Part shown: piece by piece, positions 1 to 11,342 of the stretch
How positions within the stretch are numbered: position 1 is the first letter of the stretch
Layout: each line of letters opens with the position of its first letter
Assembly: GCA_034111085.1 (NCBI GenBank)
Contig: JAWUXZ010000062.1
Span: 19,314 to 83,313, forward strand
Length of the DNA stretch: 64,000 nt
Reading direction: 5' to 3'
Origin: Dinoroseobacter sp034111085
GTDB lineage: Bacteria; Pseudomonadota; Alphaproteobacteria; Rhodobacterales; Rhodobacteraceae
Program-made: the position numbers and the translations under genes
The notes under the pieces: model-generated
What the model was told of the DNA's origin: nothing
The model's database searches: none
Seen by the model: only the letters and a program-made list of their open reading frames with translations

Positions 1-3816
<3,816 letters not shown>

Positions 3817-3937
3817 GCGATCTCATTCCTTTTTTTATGTCTCGCGGGTACGCCCCGTGGGGTGGGCGAACCGCTCGTCATCGGGTGTGGTCCGGTCTAT
3901 ACCTGCGCGCCATCCCAAAGGCGTGCTCCCGACCGGA

Positions 3938-3989
3938 AACCTGGCCCAGGGAAAGCGCTTTACGGAAAAGCGCCTTCCCAAGACAGGTT
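3938..3989 (-). promoter_or_regulatory. Long hairpin in the rplL-rpoB spacer
   Basis: Bases 3949-3979 form a stem of about 12 pairs with one A-C mismatch around a 5-nt loop (arms GGGAA/TTCCC and GCGCTTT/AAAGCGC). An outer pair of arms, AACCTG at 3938-3943 and CAGGTT at 3984-3989, extends it. No T run follows on the minus strand, so it is not a plain intrinsic terminator. In E. coli the same spacer carries an attenuator and an RNase III processing site. A similar role here, balancing ribosomal protein against polymerase subunit output, is inference. Confidence 0.55.
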
Positions 3990-4060
3990 CAACTGGACCC
4001 AGAATTGCTCCCGGATCCAGCCAACTTAGATAGCTCTCGGGGAAGATCCCCGAGCAGCAA

Positions 4061-4438
4061 TCACTTGATTTCGACCTCGGCACCAGCTGCTTCCAGCTTA
4101 GCTTTGACCTCTTCGGCTTCGTCTTTGGAAACCTGCTCTTTTACAGCCTTGCCGCCAGCTTCGACCAGCTCTTTGGCTTCTTTCAGGCCCAGACCGGTGA
4201 GGGCGCGGACTTCTTTGATGACGTTGATTTTCTGAGCGCCAACGGCTTTCAGGATCACGTCAAATTCAGTCTGCTCTTCAGCAGCTGCACCAGCGCCGTC
4301 AGCCGGGCCAGCCATCATCACTGCGCCGCCAGCGGCGGGCTCGATGCCATACTCGTCCTTGAGGATGGTTTTCAGTTCTTGTGCTTCGAGAAGGGTAAGA
4401 CCCACGATCTCTTCAGCCATTTTTTTCAGATCAGCCAT
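4061..4438 (-). CDS. rplL: 50S ribosomal protein L7/L12
   Basis: Stalk protein that recruits translational GTPases to the ribosome. It is 125 residues, the usual length. An N-terminal dimerisation helix (MADLKKMAEEIVGLTLLEAQELK) leads to an Ala/Gly-rich hinge at about residues 36-55. The C-terminal domain follows, with the conserved segment VIKEVRALTGLGLKEAKELV, which contacts factors. It follows rplJ by 70 bp in the same operon, the standard order. Nothing is unusual. Confidence 0.97.
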   Translation of the reverse strand: MADLKKMAEEIVGLTLLEAQELKTILKDEYGIEPAAGGAVMMAGPADGAGAAAEEQTEFDVILKAVGAQKINVIKEVRALTGLGLKEAKELVEAGGKAVKEQVSKDEAEEVKAKLEAAGAEVEIK

Positions 4439-4508
4439 TTTTCAATTCCATTTGACTAGATGTGTTCCAACGCGTGTCGTTTCAACGGCACGCCGGTCGG
4501 GATTGCTT

Positions 4509-5027
4509 TTACGCAGCTTCCGCATTTTCCTCGATTGTAGAGAGGATGCTCGCGATGTTCGAAGCAGGTGCGCCAATGGCCCCAGCGATGTTCGAAGCAG
4601 GTGCGCCAATGCAAGAAGCGATCTGAGCGATAAGCTCTTCACGCGACGGCAGTGCCGCAACAGCCTTCACACCATCTGGTGTCAAGAAGTCCACGCCCAT
4701 TGCGCCACCAAGGATTTGGTATTTTTTATTATCCTTGGCATACGCTTCCGCGACCTTGGCAGCTGCCACTGGGTCTTCGGAGTAGGCGAAAACAGTCATC
4801 CCTGTCAGCAGGTCACCGATCTGAGCGTTCGGTTTCCCCTCGAGGGCGATCTTGGCGAGCCTGTTCTTGGCAACACGTACGGAAGCCCCCGCGTCACGCA
4901 TGCGCGCACGAAGGTCCTGCATTTCAGCAACCGTGAGACCGACGTAGTGTGAGACCACAACAACGCCAGAGCTTTCAAAGATTTGGCCGAGTTCCTCGAC
5001 CACTTTCTCTTTCTGGGCTCTATCCAC
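4509..5027 (-). CDS. rplJ: 50S ribosomal protein L10
   Basis: Base of the ribosomal stalk, anchoring L7/L12 dimers to 23S rRNA. It is 172 residues with a GTG start. The start is supported by GGAG about 8 nt upstream and by the family N-terminus MDRAQKEKVVEEL. The C-terminal L7/L12-binding helix contains a duplicated unit, IGAPASNIA, repeated 11 residues later and encoded by an exact 27-bp direct repeat. From memory, a similar double motif occurs in L10 of other Rhodobacteraceae, so it is probably lineage-typical. L10 normally represses its own operon by binding the leader just upstream. Confidence 0.96.
   Translation of the reverse strand: MDRAQKEKVVEELGQIFESSGVVVVSHYVGLTVAEMQDLRARMRDAGASVRVAKNRLAKIALEGKPNAQIGDLLTGMTVFAYSEDPVAAAKVAEAYAKDNKKYQILGGAMGVDFLTPDGVKAVAALPSREELIAQIASCIGAPASNIAGAIGAPASNIASILSTIEENAEAA
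4552..4611. repeat. 27-bp direct repeat inside rplJ
   Basis: The same 27 bases occur at 4552-4578 and 4585-4611, a period of 33 bp (11 codons), so the reading frame is preserved. The repeat encodes two copies of IGAPASNIA in the C-terminal tail of L10 that carries L7/L12. Confidence 0.9.
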
Positions 5028-5305
5028 AGTTTTACTCCAAGTTTGGGGGTTTCCCCCCGGCTCTTTACGTAGGGGTTGCCCCCCGTCGGGTCCTAATTAC
5101 GGGTCCCGGTGCCAGATCGCCCGAAGGTTGAAACCTTCGAAATAATCATGCCGTTCCCCATCTCAGGCAGGAATTAGCAACCTTGCGGTCAACCCACCGT
5201 CTCGGACAGGACGAGGCCACGTTAATGGCCCCATCATCCTTTGGGGCCGAGGCCCCGCCGGAATTTCCTACCAACTGCGCATCTTTTCAGATACGCGCCG
5301 GATCG
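5028..5305 (-). promoter_or_regulatory. rplA-rplJ spacer, probable L10 leader
   Basis: This 278-bp gap carries no gene. On the minus strand it holds the segment GGTGGGTTGACCGCAAGG followed by AATTCCTGCCTGAG, which resembles the L10(L12)4-binding leader RNA of rplJL operons. Two G/C-run hairpins lie close to rplJ, including GGGGGG-AAA-CCCCC. The role in autogenous control comes from the general biology of this operon. The exact structure was not computed. Confidence 0.5.
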
Positions 5306-6007
5306 TTACTCGGCACCCATCGCTGAGTTCACCTCGATCGTCACGCCTGGGCCCATCGAAGAGCTCAACGAGACCTTCTGCATGTACGAACCCTTGGAGC
5401 CCGATGGCTTCGCTTTCGCAACAGCTTCCACAAAGGCGCGGACGTTCTCGATCAGCTGGCCCTCATTGAAGGATGCTTTGCCGATACCTGCATGCACAAC
5501 GCCAGCCTTCTCAGCTTTGAACTGTACCTGACCGCTTTTCGCGTCATTAACAGCGGCGGTCACATCCATGGTCACGGTGCCGATCTTTGGGTTCGGCATC
5601 AGGTTGCGCGGACCGAGGATCTTACCCAAGCGCCCAACGATAGGCATCATATCCGGGGTGGCGATGCAGCGATCAAAATCAATGGCGCCGCCTTGGATGG
5701 CCTGCATCAAGTCCTCTGCGCCAACGATGTCTGCACCAGCAGCCGTCGCCTCGTCAGCTTTCGGGCCGCGTGCGAACACAGCAACTCGAACGTTCTTACC
5801 GGTGCCGTTTGGCAAGTTGACCGTGCCACGAACCATCTGGTCTGCGTGGCGTGGATCAACACCAAGGTTCATCGAAATCTCGACGGTCTCGTCGAACTTC
5901 GCCTTTGCGAAACCCTTCACCAGCGCCACGGCTTCTTCCACAGTGACGTTGTTCTTGCCTGCAAAAGCAGTGCGGGCCGCTGTTGTGCGTTTACCAAGCT
6001 TTGCCAT
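5306..6007 (-). CDS. rplA: 50S ribosomal protein L1
   Basis: Large-subunit protein of the L1 stalk, involved in release of deacylated tRNA from the E site. It is 233 residues, the normal length. It begins MAKLGKRTTAAR and has the family segments VDPRHADQMVRGTVNLPNGTG and GKILGPRNLMPNPK. Its ATG overlaps the rplK stop by 1 nt (TAATG), which indicates translational coupling. In other bacteria L1 represses the rplKA mRNA. Confidence 0.97.
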   Translation of the reverse strand: MAKLGKRTTAARTAFAGKNNVTVEEAVALVKGFAKAKFDETVEISMNLGVDPRHADQMVRGTVNLPNGTGKNVRVAVFARGPKADEATAAGADIVGAEDLMQAIQGGAIDFDRCIATPDMMPIVGRLGKILGPRNLMPNPKIGTVTMDVTAAVNDAKSGQVQFKAEKAGVVHAGIGKASFNEGQLIENVRAFVEAVAKAKPSGSKGSYMQKVSLSSSMGPGVTIEVNSAMGAE

Positions 6008-6432
6008 TACTTTACCTCGATGCCCATAGAACGGGCAGAGCCCAGGATGATCTTCATCGCGCCTTCGATATCGGTCGCCGACAGATCTTTCATCTTCGCT
6101 TCCGCAATCTCACGGACCTGCGAAAGTGTGACGTGGCCAACAACTTCGCGCGATGGCGTTTTTGCACCGGACTTCAGCTTGGCGGCCTTCTTCAGGTAAT
6201 AAGACGCAGGTGGCGTCTTGATTTCCATCGTGAAGGACTTGTCCTGATAATAGGTGATCACGGTTGGGCAGGGCGCGCCCGGCTCCAGATCAGCAGTCTT
6301 CGCATTGAACGCTTTACAGAATTCCATGATGTTGATGCCGCGTTGACCCAACGCCGGACCCACTGGGGGCGACGGGTTGGCTTTGCCTGCGGGCACTTGC
6401 AGCTTCATGCTGCCAATGAGTTTCTTGGCCAT
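6007..6432 (-). CDS. rplK: 50S ribosomal protein L11
   Basis: Protein of the GTPase-associated centre, needed for stringent activation of RelA/SpoT-type enzymes on starved ribosomes. It is 141 residues, matching the family. The Pro-rich N-terminal linker is visible (KANPSPPVGPALGQRG), followed by the rRNA-binding C-terminal domain (SREVVGHVTLSQVREIAE). It lies 100 bp after nusG and is coupled to rplA through a 1-nt overlap. The window's stringent-response enzyme is at 40744-42864. Confidence 0.97.
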   Translation of the reverse strand: MAKKLIGSMKLQVPAGKANPSPPVGPALGQRGINIMEFCKAFNAKTADLEPGAPCPTVITYYQDKSFTMEIKTPPASYYLKKAAKLKSGAKTPSREVVGHVTLSQVREIAEAKMKDLSATDIEGAMKIILGSARSMGIEVK

Positions 6433-6532
6433 GTGGCCTCTCCTTCTTGTCCATACCTCGGGACGCGTCCCGAAATCTTACGTGTCGTGGTACGGTTTAG
6501 GCGCGCGCGGGCGCCGCCCCTCCCACGAAGGA

Positions 6533-7066
6533 TCACGAGGTCTTGGTGACCTGCGTGAATTCCAGCTCGACCGGGGTCGCCCGGCCAAAAATACTTACCG
6601 TCACTTTCAGACGGCTTGCGTTCTCATCAACGTCCTCGACCATGCCCGAGAAGCCCTCAAAGGGTCCGTCGGTCACGCTCACATTTTCGCCAACTTCGAA
6701 TGAGATCAGGCTGCGTGGTGCTTCCTGGCCTTCCTCAAGCCGGTTCAGAATGGAGTTCACTTCCGAGTCGCGCATCGGCATCGGCCGACCTTGCGGACCC
6801 AGAAAACCAGTGACGCGATTGATAGAGTTGATCAGGTGGTAGCACCGATCCGTCATTTCCATCCGCACAAGTACATAACCGGGCATATAGCGCCGCTCAG
6901 CGGTCACTTTCTTGCCACGACGGATTTCGAGCACCTCTTCAGTGGGCACCAAAACCTCTTCAATCTCGTCCTCAAGGCCGTTTTCTTCGACCGAGTGCCG
7001 GATCTGTTCGGCGATCTTCTTCTCGAAGTTCGACAGGACGCTGACCGAGTACCACCGTTTCGCCAT
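6533..7066 (-). CDS. nusG: Transcription termination/antitermination factor NusG
   Basis: General elongation factor that binds RNA polymerase through its NGN domain, and Rho or S10 through its KOW domain. It is 177 residues. The NGN domain starts with KRWYSVSVLSNFEKK and includes YMPGYVLVRMEM at about residues 60-71. The C-terminal KOW domain has FEVGENVSVTDGPFEGFSG. It sits between secE and rplK as in most bacteria. Confidence 0.97.
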   Translation of the reverse strand: MAKRWYSVSVLSNFEKKIAEQIRHSVEENGLEDEIEEVLVPTEEVLEIRRGKKVTAERRYMPGYVLVRMEMTDRCYHLINSINRVTGFLGPQGRPMPMRDSEVNSILNRLEEGQEAPRSLISFEVGENVSVTDGPFEGFSGMVEDVDENASRLKVTVSIFGRATPVELEFTQVTKTS

Positions 7067-7151
7067 GTTGCCCGTTATCCTGCTCTGCGTGCGCTAGCCT
7101 TAAAGGCCGCGATATTTCAAGGTCTTAACTCTAGCACCCAAACACAAAACA

Positions 7152-7247
7152 GCGTGCCGTCCGAATCGGGGCACGCGGTCATGTCAGAGTAGGGGTGTGC
7201 ATTAGCGCCCGAACCGCTTTTGTTCAAGGGCCAAAGGCCGCAAAAGC
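7152..7247 (-). other. Paired hairpins in the secE-nusG spacer
   Basis: The 185-bp spacer between secE and nusG carries two inverted repeats. GCTTTTG (7216-7222) pairs with CAAAAGC (7241-7247) and encloses GGCC-AAA-GGCC. It lies just 4 nt beyond the secE stop. GCGTGCC (7152-7158) pairs with GGCACGC (7170-7176). Neither is followed by a T run on the minus strand. They could be processing or stability elements. Confidence 0.45.
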
Positions 7248-7251
7248 GCGT

Positions 7252-7446
7252 CTAGAACGAGCCAAGGACAAACTGCAAGCCCTGACGGATCGTAAAATCC
7301 ACGAAGAAAAAGAAAATCGCGGCCAGCAGGGCCATGGCTAATACCATCAAGGTGGTCGTGACCAATTCACGGCGGGATGGCCAGACGACCTTAGCGACCT
7401 CCGAGCGGACCTGTTGCAGGAACTGGAGCGGGTTGGTGGTGGCCAT
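7252..7446 (-). CDS. secE: Preprotein translocase subunit SecE
   Basis: Essential clamp subunit of the SecYEG channel in the inner membrane. It is 64 residues, the short single-span form usual outside enterobacteria. The conserved amphipathic helix VRSEVAKVVWPSRRELVTTT precedes one transmembrane segment at about residues 32-52. Next in order are nusG and rplK, the expected synteny. Confidence 0.95.
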   Translation of the reverse strand: MATTNPLQFLQQVRSEVAKVVWPSRRELVTTTLMVLAMALLAAIFFFFVDFTIRQGLQFVLGSF

Positions 7447-7910
7447 GCTGGATCGTCCTATCGAAATATAAGTGTTAGGGGGCAGATACGCGAGCCGCGG
7501 GCCGATTTCAAGACGTGTGGTCCCGCCTCTCGCGTCCGTGCTTACCGTGTGCGCAGTAGCCCGTCTGGATCGCGTTTTATCCCCCCCGCAATCTCAGGCA
7601 TCACAGGCTTCGGGAGCGGGCCAAACTCGAGCGCAACTGCATTGTCCACCATTTGCTCAGCGGATCAAGGAACGACGCCTGCGCACGCGCCCTGATAACA
7701 ATCGCGCCAACCTTCATTGGTGAATCGTATGTCGCTGGGGTCCATCACGCCTGTAGCGTCATACTTGACTGACAATATCCCCATCGCTCGGGGCGAGTGC
7801 AGCAGTGCGACCAATCCGGTTTGTCCGACAACGCTTCATGCGAAAGGCTAAAAATCTGCGCTGCGATAGTTACGCAATTCAGATGCCGATTTTCGGGGAT
7901 TTGGAGGTCT
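7447..7910 (-). other. 464-bp gap between tRNA-Trp and secE
   Basis: No gene is secure here. On the minus strand one frame from 7784 to 7542 reads plausible protein broken by a single TGA at 7665-7667. The first part starts MGILSVKYDATGVM and the second MVDNAVALEFGPLPKP. This could be a decayed gene, two tiny ORFs, or chance. The gap lies next to a decayed tuf copy, so remnant sequence is a reasonable guess. It should also contain the secE promoter, which I could not place. Confidence 0.4.
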
Positions 7911-7986
7911 TGGCAGGGGCTGAGGGACTCGACCCCACGACCCTCGGTTTTGGAGACCGCTGCTCTCCCAACTGAGCTAAACCCCT
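7911..7986 (-). tRNA. tRNA-Trp (CCA anticodon)
   Basis: A 76-nt cloverleaf on the minus strand includes an encoded 3' CCA (7911-7913). The acceptor stem AGGGGTT/AGCCCCT, the D arm GCTC/GAGC and the anticodon loop CTCCAAA, giving anticodon CCA, are all clear. Three positions are odd. Pair 27-43 is G-A, pair 50-64 is T-T, and position 54 is G instead of the near-universal T. The location directly before secE matches the usual position of tRNA-Trp in Rhodobacteraceae, so the identity is firm although the T arm looks damaged. Confidence 0.9.
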
Positions 7987-8114
7987 AAGACCAGTCGCTG
8001 GCTAGCGCCTCTCGTCGGGGAAATCAAGCAGCCATTTGTCAGTTTGCCCGCAGAAATGAAAAAGAGCTGCCTCAGGCGATCCATTCTTTTTGGCAGTCTT
8101 GTCAGACCGTTAGG

Positions 8115-8303
8115 TTAAAGCATGATTTTCGAGGCCACGCCGACACCAACGGTGCGGACACCTTCGTCTTTGGTGAGGAATTAGGGAATGCTGACCCGAC
8201 GCCCGATCAGGATGTGCTCGCGGGTCTGTGGCATTCGACATGAGCGTAGTGACGCGTAATCCTGACATTCGCCAAACTGCTTCGTGATCGCCGCTGTCGA
8301 CTT
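8115..8303 (-). pseudogene. Remnant of an elongation factor Tu gene
   Basis: Three pieces of EF-Tu are fused in one minus-strand frame. STAAITKQFGE matches the segment after the P loop (near residue 30). MPQTREHILIGRRVSIP matches the G-domain segment at about residues 113-130. After an in-frame TAA (8181-8183), RTVGVGVASKI matches the EF-Tu C-terminus, ending in TAA at 8115-8117. The P loop and most of domains 1-3 are gone, so no product is possible. A second tuf copy commonly sits just upstream of tRNA-Trp and secE in this lineage, which is exactly this position. The relic begins inside the stop codon of the lipoprotein gene. Confidence 0.85.
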
Positions 8304-8916
8304 AGGCTGGCGCTGTCTCAGGGCGCGCGGAGGGGCGCTCTTGTGCGGCAGCGGGCAACTCGGGGGCACCGGGAACGGGTCCGGGTGCCTCGCCAAACCA
8401 TTCTCGATTATTCAACAGGTATTTCTCAATCGCCAACGCGGCGTTCTCGACGAGGTTCTGCAACTGCTGCTCTTTGGTGCGCGTCAGGCCCGAACCAATC
8501 AGGGTCCCGCCTGAGAGGCTTTCGAGAATGGTCAACTGGTGTGGGCGTTCGGTCAGTTTCCCGCCCGCGGCATCATCCCAAACTCGCACCGAAATAATCA
8601 GTGCCGATTTTGGCGAGGCGACCAGAGGCACGCCCGGCAACGCGAGAATATATCCGTCGATGGAAATACCAAGGTGGTAAAACTTGTCGCCCTCGTAGCG
8701 CCCGAGGCGACGATCAACCTGTTCAACCAGTGCTGCCTGCAATTCTTCCGGCTCCGCATTGCGCGAGAACGGACCCTTGGTCACGTTTTCTGCGACCACC
8801 ACATTATGGCCAAGACGGAAATCACCGAGATCTTCGGGTACGCCCAACTCGGCTCCGCTGCGCGAACACGCGCCAACCAGCGCGCATAGAATAGCCAATT
8901 GCAGAATCGTCTTCAT
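8302..8916 (-). CDS. Predicted lipoprotein of unknown function
   Basis: It is 204 residues. A signal peptide (MKTILQLAILCALVGAC) ends in a lipobox-like sequence with Cys17, which suggests lipidation and a periplasmic or outer-membrane location. The body has no motif I can name. It contains FYHLGISIDGYILALPGVPLV and a helical stretch TRTKEQQLQNLVENAALAIEKYLL. The C-terminus is a Pro/Ala-rich tail. Its stop codon touches the start of the tuf relic, so the tail could have been altered by the deletion that removed tuf. A conserved Rhodobacterales protein is likely, but its function is unknown. Confidence 0.8.
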   Translation of the reverse strand: MKTILQLAILCALVGACSRSGAELGVPEDLGDFRLGHNVVVAENVTKGPFSRNAEPEELQAALVEQVDRRLGRYEGDKFYHLGISIDGYILALPGVPLVASPKSALIISVRVWDDAAGGKLTERPHQLTILESLSGGTLIGSGLTRTKEQQLQNLVENAALAIEKYLLNNREWFGEAPGPVPGAPELPAAAQERPSARPETAPA

Positions 8917-8976
8917 GCTCGCCCCCGAAGTGTTCTTACATCCAGATACAAAACCAGAAGGCTTAGCGCAACGCAG

Positions 8977-10170
8977 CTATGGGCAAATACGCCGAAGCGC
9001 TTGCCATTCGCGTCTGCTAAGCACCGGGCTTTGCGCCTGTGCGCCGCTGCGCCGCCCCGCTTCTGCCGCAGCCTGAACCCGGTCGCGCAGCGCAGGATGG
9101 GTGCTGAAATGCTGGACCAACCCTTCTTGATCGCCATACAGGTCTCGCAAACGCTGGAAAAACACCCCAAGTGCTTCGGGCGGCAGACCTGCCTGCACCA
9201 TTAAGTCGGTGGCATAAACATCCGCAGCAGTCTCAGCCGATTGCGAATAGCTCGCCTCGATCAACTGATTGGCAAGAAACAAGGCAACGGTCCCACCTGC
9301 GAAATCCCCGAACACGAGGCCCAGCACACCAATCGATCCCGCAGACCGCAGCGCCCCCCGCGCCGGATCACGCGCCGCCACATGCCCCATCTCGTGGGCG
9401 AGAACAGCCGCAACCTCCTCGGGCGTTTCGGCCGCCTCGATCAGGCCGGAGAACAACACCACATGCCCGCCGGGCAGCGCAAAGGCGTTTACCATCTGGT
9501 GCTCAAGCACATGAACCGTCAGCGGATACGGAAAGGTCGTGTGTTTCGCCAAGCGCGCGGTCATCTTTTCAAGCGCTTGCTGGCCCTCAGGGAGTTCGCA
9601 AATCCGCACGCCGTCGCCCCCGTCTTGATCAAGCGCCACGCGAATTTGCTCGAACGTCACATCGCCCAGCGCTTTCTCACCATCAGGTGGAAGGAAACGA
9701 GCAAGTTGGTCCGCCATCACTGGAATCAGCACAAATAAGATCAGGGCAACCGACGCGACAGCAGCTAAAGACAATCCCAGCAACCGCTTACGCATACCAG
9801 GAACGGGCGGAGGGGCAGATTTCGCGGGGCTGGCAAAAGCAATTGCGTCGGCCAGATGTGGCTGACTTGCGGGAATATAAAGCCGCTGCGGACTACCATC
9901 GATCAGCGCCAACACAACGCCCGCCTTTTCTGTCCCGCCAGCTTGGTCGGGCACGCGGCGCAGGTCAGCAAGGTGCCAACGCACGGGCGTGCCCTCCGAC
10001 GGGGTCAGCGACAAAAACACTCCCTCGAACCTCAATTCCACCCGGCGCGGAGTCGGCGTTTCGCCATCGAAGTAATCCACAAAAACTTCCGGTTCCTGCG
10101 CCACGGTATCCGAATTATCTGCCTTTACGGCCCCCCAAGGCGTATTGGCGTCGCCGCGGTCATCCGTCAT
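8977..10170 (-). CDS. M48 family zinc metallopeptidase, membrane anchored
   Basis: It is 397 residues. The zinc site is H259-E-M-G-H263, with a downstream ETAAD (Glu313, Asp317) as the likely third ligand region, the M48 pattern. One transmembrane helix lies at about residues 130-150, after a cytoplasmic-looking N-terminal domain of about 125 residues. The start codon overlaps the end of the DUF898 gene by 4 nt (ATGA), so the two are co-translated. The family includes quality-control proteases of the BepA/LoiP type. The substrate is unknown. Confidence 0.85.
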   Translation of the reverse strand: MTDDRGDANTPWGAVKADNSDTVAQEPEVFVDYFDGETPTPRRVELRFEGVFLSLTPSEGTPVRWHLADLRRVPDQAGGTEKAGVVLALIDGSPQRLYIPASQPHLADAIAFASPAKSAPPPVPGMRKRLLGLSLAAVASVALILFVLIPVMADQLARFLPPDGEKALGDVTFEQIRVALDQDGGDGVRICELPEGQQALEKMTARLAKHTTFPYPLTVHVLEHQMVNAFALPGGHVVLFSGLIEAAETPEEVAAVLAHEMGHVAARDPARGALRSAGSIGVLGLVFGDFAGGTVALFLANQLIEASYSQSAETAADVYATDLMVQAGLPPEALGVFFQRLRDLYGDQEGLVQHFSTHPALRDRVQAAAEAGRRSGAQAQSPVLSRREWQALRRICP

Positions 10171-11342
10171 ATCGCGGCGCCCACATCGAGGGCCTCGGCA
10201 AACCCACCCGCATCGACGGATTCGTCGCGTGCGCGCTGCGCGAACCGGGTCAGCGCATGAGGATCTTCAATCTCAAGCGTCTCGGAATAGTGCTCCAGCA
10301 ATGGCAAGCGGATGAACACTTGCATCAACACATCCCAGAACACGAAGATGGCGAAATACCCCAAAAGCCCCAAAGGGATGGCGAGCCAAGGCGACATCTC
10401 TTCTAAGCTTTCAGCCCCGCCGGCAGCAAAGAAAACGCTAACGACTGCGGTTACCACAATGGCAGAAACAGCACTGAGGATCATACTGATCGCCAAGCCG
10501 CCCAGCAGATATATACCTAAAACGCGCGGTGTACGTGGCGCGGAACTGAGCGCGACCATGTCGCCGATCTGCTTTTGGGAGGTAAGGTAGCGGAACGCGG
10601 CCACTTTGTAATGCACCCACCCAACTGCTGTCAGCGGGACAGTCAGCAACATTCCACCGATCGCGGCCGGATATTCTTGGGTCGCGCCATAAAACCCGAA
10701 CGCGAGTGTCGCCCACAAACTCAGCAGCGCTGGCAACGCAGGCGGGAATAACCGATACCACTTGCCACCTTGGGTCAGCCGCGCCGTTCCGAACCACGTT
10801 CGGTTGGTGCGAAACCTCTCTAGCTGGAAGGTCATCAACGGCCAGAGCGCGCCGAGGCTGATGATCGTCAAAACCCACATGAATATCGCAAACGCCGAAT
10901 AGCGCCATGCGGCAGGCTCCAACCCGAACCGGATGCCGCGCCAGCGAGTGCGGGCAAGGATATAGCGGCGCGCGCGGTATTGCGCGAAGAACAGGATCGG
11001 GATGACTGCAATGAAGCTGATCGCGTAGGCGGCAAAGTTATCGTTCAGCAAGGTAAAGCTGAAGAACATCAAGATCAGGTTAAAAACCCCGATATAGAAA
11101 GACAGGAAAACCACTGCGATCAGGAAGCCGAGCAATTTTTCGAGCGCCTCGCCAGTATACTCCAGCGGATGCCCACCGGGGCGGATCGCCGACCAATACC
11201 AACGCCGCAACCGCGTTTTCATCCAGAAACGGTAGATGCCAAGGGTCAGGACCGTAAAAATGCTCAGCTTCAACCCAAAGCTAAATAGCGCGCTGCGATC
11301 ACCGAGAAATTCTGTTTTCAGCGGCAACGACATCCCGGTCAC
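10167..11342 (-). CDS. DUF898 (YjgN-type) integral membrane protein
   Basis: It is 391 residues with about six to eight hydrophobic segments. It shows the DUF898 hallmark near the N-terminus, FLGDRSALFSFGLKLSIFTVLTLGIYRFWMKTRLRRW. A related segment recurs later (FRTNRTWFGTARLTQGGKWYRLF), consistent with the internal duplication of this family. ATGA overlaps link it to parC upstream and the M48 peptidase downstream. The first ATG overlaps parC by 4 nt; a second ATG three codons later is possible. The function of the family is not established. Confidence 0.8.
   Translation of the reverse strand: MTGMSLPLKTEFLGDRSALFSFGLKLSIFTVLTLGIYRFWMKTRLRRWYWSAIRPGGHPLEYTGEALEKLLGFLIAVVFLSFYIGVFNLILMFFSFTLLNDNFAAYAISFIAVIPILFFAQYRARRYILARTRWRGIRFGLEPAAWRYSAFAIFMWVLTIISLGALWPLMTFQLERFRTNRTWFGTARLTQGGKWYRLFPPALPALLSLWATLAFGFYGATQEYPAAIGGMLLTVPLTAVGWVHYKVAAFRYLTSQKQIGDMVALSSAPRTPRVLGIYLLGGLAISMILSAVSAIVVTAVVSVFFAAGGAESLEEMSPWLAIPLGLLGYFAIFVFWDVLMQVFIRLPLLEHYSETLEIEDPHALTRFAQRARDESVDAGGFAEALDVGAAI

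Noticed and set aside
8181..8396. A 71-codon minus ORF as an independent gene
   Set aside because: Its first part is the lipoprotein gene in another frame and its second part is the EF-Tu relic. It is treated as a pseudogene fragment, not a protein.
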